Part shown: one piece after another, positions 52,853 through 61,949 of the stretch
How positions within the stretch are numbered: position 1 is the first letter of the stretch
Layout: each line of letters starts with the position of its first letter
DNA from: JBBRNH01 sp038230415
GTDB lineage: Bacteria; Bacteroidota; Bacteroidia; Cytophagales; Spirosomataceae
Assembly (NCBI GenBank): GCA_038230415.1
Contig: JBBRNH010000002.1
Span: forward strand, 90,126 to 154,125
Length of the DNA stretch: 64,000 nt
Direction: 5' to 3'
The notes under the pieces: generated by a model
The model's database searches: none
Seen by the model: only the letters and a program-made list of their open reading frames with translations
What the model was told of the DNA's origin: nothing
Position numbers and translations under genes: made by a program

Positions 52853-52876
52853 CAGGTTGGCAGGTTGGCAGGTTGG
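52853..52876. repeat. Three tandem 8-bp units upstream of mgtA
   Basis: CAGGTTGG occurs three times head to tail a few bases before the mgtA start (52847). A short microsatellite; could affect expression by slippage. Confidence 0.7.
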
Positions 52877-52897
52877 AGTCCGTAGTTTCTCATCAGG

Positions 52898-53101
52898 TTA
52901 TTGCTTCGTCCAGGTCCAGTTACGAATTTCGGGCATATCCTCGCCGTTGGCCCGGATGTAAAGCTTGTGTTCGACGAGTTTGTCTTTCAGTCCTTGTTTC
53001 AGATACGCCCCCCGATTGCCCAGACGCGGCAGCCGGTCCGGCACGTCCATCGCCAAGAGCGGGTTGGGAAATTTTATTTGGTTAATTCGGCTATCTGCCA
53101 A
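52898..53101 (-). pseudogene. xfp: C-terminal fragment of a phosphoketolase
   Basis: Encodes NPLLAMDVPDRLPRLGNRGA, then LKQGLKDKLVEHKLYIRANG and EDMPEIRNWTWTKQ. This matches the last 55 residues or so of Xfp-type phosphoketolases (EHKQYI, G(D/E)(D/M)(M/L)P-I-R-(N/D)W). The homology stops near 53065, with unrelated sequence upstream, so more than 700 residues are missing. The fragment is non-functional. Confidence 0.7.
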
Positions 53102-53278
53102 ATCACAAACTGAATGTTATGCAAACGGTACTCACTGCCAAAGAACATACTGAATTCTTCATTGTGTAATGGGGGATTTCAGCTGTTGAGGTCGGCAAAA
53201 TTGATGTTTTTAAGCTCAAAACATTGACAGTAAAATAGTTAAAATTCTCCAACACGCTCTAAACAAGATAGAATCCGA

Positions 53279-54595
53279 TTACACCGTATCCGGCATCTTC
53301 ACGAAGTAATCCTTTTCCGTCTGCTTCTTAATGTAAAACTGGGTTGTCTCGAACAGCTCATGGCGCAGGTGACGCTGCACCCACATCGGCTCCACGCCTT
53401 TATCAATCATGATCTGTCCGGCCGTGTGGCGCAAGCTGTGCGCCGACATCTTAGGCCGTTTCAGGTTGAGGGCTTTCAGGTATTTATCAACCCGGTAGCG
53501 AATCTGCGCAGTTGTCAAGTCAGGAAAAAGGGCAGACGAACGGAGCGGTTCGCCCGCTCCGGCGTATCCGTTGGGGGCGGCAGAGAAGGGGCCACTGCCT
53601 GCTTGCAGATACTGCCGGAGTACATCGGCGCAAGGCCTAAAGAGTTTGATGGCTTTCTTCGTGTTTTTGCCTTTTCCACGTATCAGTAGTTGACCTCGTT
53701 CGAACTCAATATCGCCGACGGTCAGGCGGGTTACTTCAACGGTGCGAAGCCCTTCCAGCACCAGCAACGCGACGATGGCCCGGTTGGTGGGGTCGTCAAT
53801 GCTGGTCAGCAGTTGGTCGCGTTCGGATTCGTCAAGACTGTCTTTGTAAAATCCTCGTTCGATAGTCAATCCCCGAACAGCCTGTACATCCCGTAAATCG
53901 TCGGCCTGTGCGTCGGTTAATCCTAATCGGCTCCGGTTTTTTATGACCCACTTGGTTAATTGTTTAAGCGGGGAGAGGTAAAAGTTGACCGTAAATGCCG
54001 ATAGTCCCCTTGCTCCCAGGTCATTGACATAGTTACCGATGGTCAGCGCTGAGCAGGAAGCCGGTCGACCGGCTTCCTGCTCATTAGCGATGTATAGAAA
54101 AAACGCATTCAGCGCCTGGGTATAATTCTCCTTTGTTTTATCGCCCCGGAGGTGGGTTGCTTCGGCCAGATACCCCAGGATCAATTCATTGACTGCCGCC
54201 GGAATCCGCTTCCGCGCCGGCGTGTCAGGCACTATCGTTGGCATTCCCTGCATCTGGTAGAAAAGTAAGAATTTTTTGACCGGAGAAACCTGATTACCCG
54301 CTTTTCCGCCTGCGTAAATTCGCAAACTGCTGACAGTAATGGGCAGACGGTTGGCTAAGCAATACAGGATGAACGGTCGCGTCAGGCGAGGGTAGTTGCC
54401 GGGCCGGGCCGCGTTCGGCTTTGCGAGCCAGGCTGTGAATTGATTGAGGAGTTGGCCAACACTGACCTGATGACTGCCTACCGGACCGACCGCGGTTTGG
54501 CTTGAGTCTGGTATGGTAGGGGTGAGGAGGGGTTTGGACACGGAACAGGAATGATTTATTGAGCAAAGAAAACGGATTTTTTCAACATTGTACAA
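53279..54595 (-). CDS. Tyrosine-type site-specific recombinase
   Basis: 438 residues (the first 40 may be upstream of the true start). Core-binding SAM-like domain around residues 50-220 (YPRLTRPFILYCL, NYTQALNAFFLYI). Catalytic residues: Arg in LVLEGLRTVEVTRL, His-x-x-Arg in SAHSLRHTAGQ, His/Arg in RHLRHE and Tyr in LFETTQFYIKK. Intact paralog of the frameshifted gene at 27670-28883, same strand. The pair brackets the parA, CRISPR and AbiE block. Confidence 0.92.
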   Translation of the reverse strand: MYNVEKIRFLCSINHSCSVSKPLLTPTIPDSSQTAVGPVGSHQVSVGQLLNQFTAWLAKPNAARPGNYPRLTRPFILYCLANRLPITVSSLRIYAGGKAGNQVSPVKKFLLFYQMQGMPTIVPDTPARKRIPAAVNELILGYLAEATHLRGDKTKENYTQALNAFFLYIANEQEAGRPASCSALTIGNYVNDLGARGLSAFTVNFYLSPLKQLTKWVIKNRSRLGLTDAQADDLRDVQAVRGLTIERGFYKDSLDESERDQLLTSIDDPTNRAIVALLVLEGLRTVEVTRLTVGDIEFERGQLLIRGKGKNTKKAIKLFRPCADVLRQYLQAGSGPFSAAPNGYAGAGEPLRSSALFPDLTTAQIRYRVDKYLKALNLKRPKMSAHSLRHTAGQIMIDKGVEPMWVQRHLRHELFETTQFYIKKQTEKDYFVKMPDTV

Positions 54596-54650
54596 ATTAT
54601 AGTTTGTGTAAACTGTTGAAATTGCCTATTGTGGCAAGAGTCAAACGGCA

Positions 54651-54680
54651 AATTTGCCCCGAATTTGCCCCGAATTTGTC
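54651..54680. repeat. Short tandem repeat before the CRISPR remnant
   Basis: AATTTGCCCCG repeats nearly three times in tandem and runs into the first remnant repeat. Lies at the edge of the decayed array, possibly a scar of its decay. Confidence 0.55.
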
Positions 54681-54763
54681 CTACGCTCGTGGGGATGAAC
54701 CGTTCGATCATTGCTGCCGGTGAAGTGGTAATGAATTTTCCTTACGCTCGTGAGACTGAACAC
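54674..54763 (+). CRISPR. Decayed CRISPR remnant, two repeats and one spacer
   Basis: Repeat-like units at 54674-54702 (ends CTCGTGGGGATGAACCG, form C of the main array with a few changes) and 54735-54763 (ATTTTCCTTACGCTCGTGAG, more decayed) are exactly 61 bp apart, the same period as the active array. They enclose a 32-nt spacer starting TTCGATCATTGCTGCCGG. This matches no spacer of the main array that I can see. Minimal and without cas genes of its own except the fragment next door. Confidence 0.75.
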
Positions 54764-54790
54764 GCGGAAATAACTATTTCCACCTGTTTA

Positions 54791-54932
54791 TCTTCGGGCG
54801 TTGGAAGCGGCATTGGCTAACCCACACTGGCCGTTGAGTCTGGGCCGGAAAGATTTTATTTGCATCAGGCAAAACGGAGAGGAATCCTCATCGGACGTAC
54901 TTCCTGAGACTCTGGCAACTGTTAATCAGCCA
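54791..54932 (+). pseudogene. cas5e: Fragment of a second cas5e gene
   Basis: Encodes LRALEAALANPHWPLSLGRK, then ICIRQNGEESSSDVLPETLA, corresponding to an internal part of the intact Cas5e (LEAALANPYWPLSLGRK, ICIRQDEEESASGVLPEALV). Five codons (around FVPSW) are deleted. It lies on the plus strand, while the intact gene is on the minus strand. The nucleotide match is high but not exact, so it derives from a related but separate I-E locus. Confidence 0.8.
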
Positions 54933-55081
54933 CATAGGCGGTGGTCGTTTGACCGCCGAACAGCAGAGGTTGCTCGCAGATGTCTATGCCCTGAATAACG
55001 CCGACCCGGTGAGCCGGGCCGGGCGCATAGTTGGCCGCTGAACGGGCTGGGTTTCGGTGGGCGATGCCAGCCAAATACCCA
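54933..55081. other. Short stretch with coding-like tail
   Basis: A plus-strand frame ending at a TGA (55039-55041) reads GGGRLTAEQQRLLADVYALN and NADPVSRAGRIVGR. It is too short to identify and lacks a start, so it may be the end of another lost gene. Confidence 0.25.
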
Positions 55082-56482
55082 CTACCAGTTGTCGGTGCGG
55101 AACGAGGATGCGGGCAAACCGTCGGTATTGTACAAATCGCCCACCACGAATTCTTTATAGGCATAGCGAACGGCCACCGGAGCCGCTACCTGGTCAGTTT
55201 CGACCTCTATTTTGCCACTTTTTATACTGGCCGTGGCGGAATAAAACACCTTATCAGCCCCGGCTATCTCGAACAATATCAGGGGCTTACCGAAGGCTGT
55301 CAGGCCGTTGTCGGCGTAGTCGAAAGTCAGCGTGGCTTTGCGACCATTGACGGTCATGGTTTTGAAAACCGGCCCGCTGAAGGCAATACCATCAATGCCG
55401 TAGGTTTTCGCCAGTGCCCAATAGGCCAACCGATGAGCGGGGGTGGTTTTGTTCATGAAGTGAATGTATTTTTCCATGCCCACGTCCATTGCCGAGGCCA
55501 TGCCCGAATTTGGAATCGCGGCCATGCTGTTGAGTTGAGCTTCGCGCAAACGGGGCCCACTGCGGGTTTTGTCGCTGGAGCCAAACGGGGCAATCTGTAC
55601 GTAATAAAAGGGGGAGTCACCCTGCTTCCACTGCTTTCGCCAGTCGCTCACCATCGCCGGAAACAGTTTTTCGTAAAGCTCCGGTTCGTGGCGGTTGCTT
55701 TCGCCCTGATACCAGATAAACCCCCGGATACCATACCCCACCAACGGCGCAATCATGCCGTTGAAGAGGGTGGTGGCTTCTTTGTGCGGTGCTTTCACGG
55801 TGTCGAGGCTGGCGGGGACATACACGTCCGGGAATGCGTTCAGACTGCCCGCGCTCATCCAGGATTCAACCCGTGTGCCACCCACCGTGGACAGCACCAA
55901 CCCCACCGGCACGTTCAACTGCTGTTGGAGCAGTAGCCCAAACTGGTAAGCTACCGCGCTGAACTCGCGCACGGTGGCGGGTGTGGCCTGCTCCCACTGG
56001 CCTTTGCAATTGGTCTGGGCGGTAAGCGACGAGGCCCGGCTTACCTTGAACAGGCGAAGGGCCGGATTCCGGGAGGCCGCAATGATGGCGTTGCTGTTCA
56101 GGATCGGCTGGGAATTGAAGCCACGCATGGGCATTTCCATATTCGACTGGCCCGAACAGACCCACACCTCGCCCACCAGCACATTGTCGATGGTGAGCGT
56201 TTCGCCATCGCTGAACACCAGCGAGTACGGCCCTCCGGCGGCTGGGGTGGCTACCGTCACCCGCCAGTTTCCGTTGGCATCTGCCTTGGTTGCATACGTT
56301 TTTTTATCCCATGAAGTCGTTACGCTCACGGGTTTATCAGGCGATGCCAAGCCCCAAAGCGGTGCCTGAGACCGCTGCTGCAAGACCATGTTTGGTCCGA
56401 TCAGGGTTGGTAGCCGGACTTTTGCCCGGACCGTATATGCCAGGCAAATTGCCAGCAGGAGCAGCAAGAAAAAGGCTTTCAT
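55082..56482 (-). CDS. Sialate O-acetylesterase-like (SASA) carbohydrate esterase
   Basis: 466 residues. Signal peptide MKAFFLLLLLAICLAYTVRA. The SASA/SGNH hydrolase features are VWVCSGQSNMEMPMRG (catalytic Ser in GQSNM) and IRGFIWYQGESNRHEPELY (block III Glu). The C-terminal beta domain is FDYADNGLTAFGKPLILFEI. It removes O-acetyl groups from polysaccharide or sialate substrates. Last gene of the PUL; overlaps the previous esterase by 4 bp. Confidence 0.9.
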   Translation of the reverse strand: MKAFFLLLLLAICLAYTVRAKVRLPTLIGPNMVLQQRSQAPLWGLASPDKPVSVTTSWDKKTYATKADANGNWRVTVATPAAGGPYSLVFSDGETLTIDNVLVGEVWVCSGQSNMEMPMRGFNSQPILNSNAIIAASRNPALRLFKVSRASSLTAQTNCKGQWEQATPATVREFSAVAYQFGLLLQQQLNVPVGLVLSTVGGTRVESWMSAGSLNAFPDVYVPASLDTVKAPHKEATTLFNGMIAPLVGYGIRGFIWYQGESNRHEPELYEKLFPAMVSDWRKQWKQGDSPFYYVQIAPFGSSDKTRSGPRLREAQLNSMAAIPNSGMASAMDVGMEKYIHFMNKTTPAHRLAYWALAKTYGIDGIAFSGPVFKTMTVNGRKATLTFDYADNGLTAFGKPLILFEIAGADKVFYSATASIKSGKIEVETDQVAAPVAVRYAYKEFVVGDLYNTDGLPASSFRTDNW

Positions 56483-57318
56483 CTAACGGGTTTTTTTGTC
56501 TTTGGTCGGGGCGGCTGCTTTCCCGATATGATCAATTCGGCGGCTTGCAGGGCCAGCATCTGTTTGGCGTAGCGATGGCCGTATTCATTGGCCGACGGCC
56601 CGTCGAAATGGGTTTTATCGCCTTTGTCGCTCAGGCCCTCAGATGTAGCAACGGCGGTGTGTTGCACCTGATCCGGCACCGTTCGCAACAGCGCATTCAT
56701 CGGTTTGTACACATCCTTGAACTGGCCCAACTGGCCCACCACCACCGGCAGGTTAGGTTGCCCGGTCAGGCCCCGGACGCGCCCGATGAGTTCGGCCAGC
56801 TTGGGCAGGTAGGTGGCCGTGGCAGCCGGATTGCTGTCCGATTCGCCCTGGTGCCAGATCACGCCCTTCACCACGCCACAGCGCATGGCGTTCTGGATGC
56901 GCAGCACGGCATCGTCGTAGGGGTGCGTTTTGGTCGCTTCGTCATACGCGCCGGGTTGCCAGCGGCTGATGCTCGTACCCCCTACCGCGCAGGGAACCAG
57001 CCCGATACGGACAGCCGGGTTAGCCAGCAGCATATCCATTCCGAACGATAGCCCCGGCCCCACGCCAATTACACTCGGCTTGTCGAAATGCAGCGGGTGC
57101 CGGGCCACGACCCAGTTGCTACCGGCGTTCAGCATCGAAACGCGCTCGTTACCAGCGGCTTTCAGGTCGTCGGTGATCACGCCCCGGCCCGCCATGTTCG
57201 ACTGCCCCATGAGCAGATAAACGTGAAAGTTGGGGTCGGGCCGGGCGCAGGAATCGGGTTGCGCCCAGGCAGCGTTGGTAACACTCAGGTGGATGAACAG
57301 GACTAAATAGCGAAACAT
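56479..57318 (-). CDS. SASA-domain acetylesterase (DUF303-like)
   Basis: 279 residues; signal peptide (MFRYLVLFIHLSVTNAAWAQ). Motifs HVYLLMGQSNMAGRGV (Ser) and VKGVIWHQGESDSNPAA (Glu), then DKTHFDGPSANEYGHRYA with the catalytic Asp-His dyad. Family members deacetylate xylan and related glycans. Translationally coupled to the next SASA gene. Confidence 0.88.
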   Translation of the reverse strand: MFRYLVLFIHLSVTNAAWAQPDSCARPDPNFHVYLLMGQSNMAGRGVITDDLKAAGNERVSMLNAGSNWVVARHPLHFDKPSVIGVGPGLSFGMDMLLANPAVRIGLVPCAVGGTSISRWQPGAYDEATKTHPYDDAVLRIQNAMRCGVVKGVIWHQGESDSNPAATATYLPKLAELIGRVRGLTGQPNLPVVVGQLGQFKDVYKPMNALLRTVPDQVQHTAVATSEGLSDKGDKTHFDGPSANEYGHRYAKQMLALQAAELIISGKQPPRPKTKKPVR

Positions 57319-57360
57319 AATAAAGCAGATATTGGTGAAATAACGACACGGTAACGGTGC

Positions 57361-58869
57361 TTACTTAGCTCCCTTTGCATGAAAATACCGGCGGGCAAAA
57401 TCGAGGAAAATGGGCCAGTCGGGTAGGTCGGTGTGGCCGCCCACGTGTTCCCGGAAGGCAACGTCGCCATCCATCAGGGCCGTACCCGGCGTGGGTATCG
57501 TCGTGGTAGCCAGGCCCCGTTTGCCCAACAGTTTATACACTGGACTGGCCCCCACGCCCGCCAGAAAAATGCCTGTTGCGTCGGTCCAGGCATCTTCTGT
57601 GCCGCTGGTGATGAATACGGGCCGGGGGGCCACTAGGGCAATCAGTTCGTGGGCATCGGTGGGCATGGCCAACCAGTTACCGGCGTAGCGCAGGAAGTTG
57701 CCCGCCATCCAGTGGTATTCGTTCGCTTCGGCCACGTTATCAATAGTTTCGCCACCGTTGCGTTTTTCCAGAGAAGCCCCCATTGCCCCGGAGCAACTCA
57801 CAAACGCCATGGACCACCGGGTGTCTAACGCAGCGGCCAGCAACGCCGTTTTTCCCCACCGCGAATGTCCTTGCAGCGCCACCTGCCGGGCATCTACGGC
57901 GGCATCGGTTTCGAGGTAATCCAGTGCCCGGCTCAGGCCCCAGCTCCAGGCGGCCAGCGTCCCCCAGTCGTCGGGTTGGCGGTCCTGCCCGTTGTTCACT
58001 AAGCCGATGATCCCCTCGTGGAGACCGGCACCGCTATCTTGTTGCACCGTTGTTGGGTTATAGGTTGCCATTGCCCAGCCAGCCGCCAGCACCTGCGCCA
58101 GCACACCCGGCTGGGCTGGTAATGCCGTTGCCGGTAAAGAGCCAATAATCAACACGACCGGCACGGGTCCGGTAGCCCCGACGGGGATATACAGTATCAG
58201 TTCAATGCGGGGTTTGGCGGCTGGATACCGGCGGTTGTCGATTCGGCCCTCGATGGTTTTTCGCACCACCCGACCACCCAACCCAACGGTATCCATGTCG
58301 GCGATGACGAAGGTAACGGTAGGCGTGTTTTTCGGGATAATGCCGTACACATCCCGCGCAACACTGGTCAGGATTTCGGGGCGACGCTGGTTCCACCACA
58401 TTTTAGCATCCCGCACAGGCTTACCGTTTTGCAGAAGCAGCGGGTCGGTTAGGGGGGAGGGACCCGCTTTTGCTTCGTCGTAGTTGGACCAGCTTCCCCA
58501 GCTTGACCGGACGTAGCGACGGTTCTGCGCATCGAACCAACTGCTGAAGCCCGGATGCTGTACTGTTTGGGATGGCCGGGCCGGGTCCGTATCGACTGGC
58601 GGCAGCGTGGGGAGCCTGATTTTCAGCCGGTGGAGCATCCGTTGCCAGTCTGCTTTGGCAAGGGTGAGCAACCGGGCTTTTTCGACGGCCTGCTGTTCTT
58701 TCGTAACGGGAAGGCCCTGCGCCCGCCCGGCTTCTGAACAACTCAGGAGCAAGCCGAAGCCCAGCAGGATAGACAAAACGGAAACGTGGAGCGGCAAAAA
58801 CGCCACCGCAACCACCAGCGGCAGTCTGGCGGCTCCCGACAACAAGCCCGTGAAATGGCGACGATTCAT
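57361..58869 (-). CDS. CE15-like glucuronoyl esterase (alpha/beta hydrolase)
   Basis: 502 residues. The N-terminus MNRRHFTGLLSGAARLP is Tat-like and followed by a membrane-crossing stretch. The nucleophile elbow is ALQGHSRWGKTALLAAALD, equivalent to GCSRxGK of CE15 esterases, and EANEYHWMAGNFLRYAG follows. CE15 enzymes cut ester links between glucuronate side chains of xylan and lignin. Three bp after the glycosidase gene, so same operon. Confidence 0.82.
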   Translation of the reverse strand: MNRRHFTGLLSGAARLPLVVAVAFLPLHVSVLSILLGFGLLLSCSEAGRAQGLPVTKEQQAVEKARLLTLAKADWQRMLHRLKIRLPTLPPVDTDPARPSQTVQHPGFSSWFDAQNRRYVRSSWGSWSNYDEAKAGPSPLTDPLLLQNGKPVRDAKMWWNQRRPEILTSVARDVYGIIPKNTPTVTFVIADMDTVGLGGRVVRKTIEGRIDNRRYPAAKPRIELILYIPVGATGPVPVVLIIGSLPATALPAQPGVLAQVLAAGWAMATYNPTTVQQDSGAGLHEGIIGLVNNGQDRQPDDWGTLAAWSWGLSRALDYLETDAAVDARQVALQGHSRWGKTALLAAALDTRWSMAFVSCSGAMGASLEKRNGGETIDNVAEANEYHWMAGNFLRYAGNWLAMPTDAHELIALVAPRPVFITSGTEDAWTDATGIFLAGVGASPVYKLLGKRGLATTTIPTPGTALMDGDVAFREHVGGHTDLPDWPIFLDFARRYFHAKGAK

Positions 58870-58872
58870 CCG

Positions 58873-60273
58873 TTAGCGTTTATCAAAAAAGTTAATCAGC
58901 CCAAATACGTTCTGGTTCAGGGACTTCATGGCGTTCAGGAGCGTTGGATACGGCTGGTATTTCGTATCCACAATCCCCTTGTTGGATCCCATGTCGGGCT
59001 TGTCGGGGCCAGGTTCGGAAGCATCATTGTCCTGATAGCGAAACCAGTGCCAGCCCACGCAATTATTGGCCTGCAAGAGTGCCAGTCCGAAGTTTTGGTA
59101 GTGGATGCCCCGGTCTTTTTCGGTATGCACCAGCCACCCCGCCCCGGCCACATTGCTCAGTCCCGATTCCTCGGATTTGGTGTAAAACTCGGTGATAAAA
59201 AATGGTTTGGTGGTCCAGTTTCCCCACTGTGCGGTAGTAGCCGGGCTGGGGTGCCATTGCCCGTAAAAGTTGATCGACACCAGATCGACGTATGGCTCGG
59301 CAGCGGTGAAAATGGCCCGGTTGAACTTGCCCGCCCCGTGCAACCGGGTGCCGAGGTACAGGTGATTGGGGTCGTGTTTTTTCAGAGCTGGCCCCACGGC
59401 CTGGTAGTATTTTTCGGCCACGAAGCCCACAAATGCGTCTTTTTGCTCGTTGGTCAGGTTGGAAGAATCGGCCCGCTGGGTTTGTAACCACTGCAAAGCA
59501 GCCACGTAGGCGGGCTGATTCGGATCGCGGAGGGCCAGCACCTGCGGGAGCAGGGTGGGCGAAAAGGCGATCTCGTTGTCCGAAAAATGACCCAGCACGT
59601 TGACATCCTGCGTGTAAGGGTCAGCTAATTGGGCATGACGTTCGCAGAAAGCAACCCAGTCGGGGTCGAATACTAGAAACGGGTCTGGCACCTGCTGACT
59701 GGCGGGGCGGTTTTTGGCCTGTTCTCTGGCAAACATGGTCAGAAAATTAAACATCGTGGCATACGTAATGGGCCGTTCCGCCGTGCGATTATACGCCTGA
59801 ATCGCGGGTATATCCGACCACGACCCCGCCCCGTTGAAACCGCCCTGATCGAGCAATTGCCGGGTTTTGGTGAGCCAGTCCTGCGGGGAAGAAAAAGCCT
59901 GAGCGAAGGCCTGTTTACTGGTTTGGGAAGGGGCGGGCCGGATGCTGTTCATGGCTACCGTCAGCATTGGATGGCCCAGCGGGTCAACCACCCACCAGCG
60001 GCCCTGCTCTTTCTGCACCCGGATAAAGCCCGTTGCTTTCCATTGCCGGGACAGGTCGCCCCCGTACCGGCTCAGGGGTAAGGCGGGGGTGGGCCGAAAA
60101 CCCGGCAATCGGTCCACCGTCCGGGACTTAAACGGCATCCAGTCAGAATAGACCACCACCCGGTTTTTGTCGCGGCTCCATTTACGGGCTTCTACGGTGA
60201 TAGAGTCGGCTTGCTGACCGAACGTAGAGAAGCTGATAGCCAGGAGGATAAAAAGTAAGTTGATTTTCAACAC
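58873..60273 (-). CDS. Agarase-like glycoside hydrolase
   Basis: 466 residues with a signal peptide (MLKINLLFILLAISFSTFGQ). Blocks WWVVDPLGHPMLTVAMNSI, GFNGAGSWSD, HFSDNEIAF (candidate acid/base Glu) and KPFFITEFYTKSEES (candidate nucleophile Glu), then GWHWFRYQDND, fit a GH-A TIM-barrel similar to GH50/GH86-related agarase-like proteins. True substrate unknown; the neighbours point to acetylated, glucuronate-bearing polysaccharide, not agar. Confidence 0.75.
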   Translation of the reverse strand: MLKINLLFILLAISFSTFGQQADSITVEARKWSRDKNRVVVYSDWMPFKSRTVDRLPGFRPTPALPLSRYGGDLSRQWKATGFIRVQKEQGRWWVVDPLGHPMLTVAMNSIRPAPSQTSKQAFAQAFSSPQDWLTKTRQLLDQGGFNGAGSWSDIPAIQAYNRTAERPITYATMFNFLTMFAREQAKNRPASQQVPDPFLVFDPDWVAFCERHAQLADPYTQDVNVLGHFSDNEIAFSPTLLPQVLALRDPNQPAYVAALQWLQTQRADSSNLTNEQKDAFVGFVAEKYYQAVGPALKKHDPNHLYLGTRLHGAGKFNRAIFTAAEPYVDLVSINFYGQWHPSPATTAQWGNWTTKPFFITEFYTKSEESGLSNVAGAGWLVHTEKDRGIHYQNFGLALLQANNCVGWHWFRYQDNDASEPGPDKPDMGSNKGIVDTKYQPYPTLLNAMKSLNQNVFGLINFFDKR

Positions 60274-60291
60274 GTTGGGAAGGGATTTTAG

Positions 60292-61926
60292 TCAATACCC
60301 CGGATTCTGCGGCATCTTCTTCGTCAAATTCGCGTCGATGACGGACTGCGGGATGGGCAGCAGTTGGTCTCGTTCCGTGATTTTAGTACTCGAAACCACG
60401 TTGTATTTTTTGGTGCGTTCGAGCCATTTACCCGTGCGGAGCAGGGTGTATCGGCGGTGTTCTTCGGTGATCAACTCCCGCGATCGTTCGTCTAAGATAA
60501 AGTCTATCGTCACGTCGGCAGCGGTGATGGGCGTGGCGCGGGATCGGGCGCGGAGGGTGTTCAGCGTGGTGGCGGCACCGGCGGCATCGCCCAGTTTCAA
60601 CTGAGCCTCGGCCAGCAGCAGGTATGTTTCGCCCAAGCGCAGGTAAATCTGATCGTTGTAGCCCGACGGACTCTGCACGTCCTCGGCCACGGCGGGGGCG
60701 TAATCCCACTTCCGGGTGGTGGGCCAGCTTGGGTTGCTCAGGGTTTCAGGCCCGGTGCGGGTGGTGCGGACCGTGTCGCCGAGTTTCGCGCCGGTGGGCA
60801 GCGAAGTCGGGTTGTTCATGAGCCAGAATTGCCGGATGGCGTGGTACGAACCCCGGTCGTCGGTGGCACCGTAGAGGGTCAACCCGAAGCGGGTAATACC
60901 AAACCGGCCAATGCCCCGGCCCCCGTTCTCAATCGAGACGATAATGGGCCGCTTACCGCTCACCTGAATCGTTTCGTAGCGGCTTACCCACCAGCGACGC
61001 ATGATGTTGCCATCGCCCCCCAGCGACTGATACTCGTTTTGCAGTACCCAAATCGCTTCGGTGTTGCCCTCACTCCGGTTCGAGTTCCCGTCGATAAACA
61101 TATCGGTGAAGGGCGTGCCGGGCAGGGCTTTCCGTACTCCGTAGCGAGCCGTAACCAGCTTATAAAGAGGGTTGTTCACCAGCGACAGGGCCTTGTCTTT
61201 GGCTTTTTGGTTTTCGCCGGTCGTCAGGTAGAGTTCGGCTAAGTAGTGCGTAGCCACCGCACGGGGCATTCGGGCCACGTTGGACGCTGCTTCGGCCAGG
61301 TTGGCCTCGGCGAAGAGCAGGTCGGCTTCCATTTGCTTGCGGACTTCGGCTATGGGGGTGCGGTCCCAATCGGTGCGGATGGTGTTTCCGTTCGACTCGG
61401 TCAGGTTCAGCGTCACATCGCCGTAGAGAAACGTCAGGTGGCGATACGCCCAGGCGCGGATGAGTTTAGCTTCGCCAACAATCTGGTTTTTCTCGGCGGG
61501 AGTCCAGACCACGGCGGGGTTTTCGGCCCGGCCAACAATGGTATTCGTGGCGTTAATAACCTGATACAGATACTCCCACGTTTGCCGGACGCTGCCATCG
61601 GAGGAGTTGAGTTGAATGCCGAACTCGTTGAACACCTGCTCGTAAGCCCCCGTACCCGGATACAAACTAAAGCCGTTGTCCACGCCCACAAACGCCGGGG
61701 TGAGAATCAGGCCGTTATTGTTGCCGTCGGTGCCGGTGCGTTCCCGGCGTACCATGTTGTAGAGTCCATACAGCCCCGATTCAAAGCCGCCCTTGTTCAC
61801 ATACAGGTTGTCGGGCGTAAGAATATCTAAGGGTTTTTCGACCAGAAAATCGTTCTGGCAACTGTTCAGGGTGGGCGTTGCTGCCAGCATTAATAAACCC
61901 AGCGCGTATTTTACTGACTGATTCAT
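60292..61926 (-). CDS. susD: SusD/RagB-family glycan-binding lipoprotein
   Basis: 544 residues. The lipoprotein signal ends LNSCQND. SusD features: LEKPLDILTPDNLYVNK region, the TPR-like helices (YHLTFLYGDVTLNLTES) and the C-terminal block PTTRKWDYAP, YLRLGETYLLLAEAQLKLGD. Binds oligosaccharide at the cell surface and acts as a lid on its SusC partner, which ends 23 bp upstream. Confidence 0.95.
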   Translation of the reverse strand: MNQSVKYALGLLMLAATPTLNSCQNDFLVEKPLDILTPDNLYVNKGGFESGLYGLYNMVRRERTGTDGNNNGLILTPAFVGVDNGFSLYPGTGAYEQVFNEFGIQLNSSDGSVRQTWEYLYQVINATNTIVGRAENPAVVWTPAEKNQIVGEAKLIRAWAYRHLTFLYGDVTLNLTESNGNTIRTDWDRTPIAEVRKQMEADLLFAEANLAEAASNVARMPRAVATHYLAELYLTTGENQKAKDKALSLVNNPLYKLVTARYGVRKALPGTPFTDMFIDGNSNRSEGNTEAIWVLQNEYQSLGGDGNIMRRWWVSRYETIQVSGKRPIIVSIENGGRGIGRFGITRFGLTLYGATDDRGSYHAIRQFWLMNNPTSLPTGAKLGDTVRTTRTGPETLSNPSWPTTRKWDYAPAVAEDVQSPSGYNDQIYLRLGETYLLLAEAQLKLGDAAGAATTLNTLRARSRATPITAADVTIDFILDERSRELITEEHRRYTLLRTGKWLERTKKYNVVSSTKITERDQLLPIPQSVIDANLTKKMPQNPGY

Positions 61927-61949
61927 GATGATTTGAGCGAAAAGTGGGG

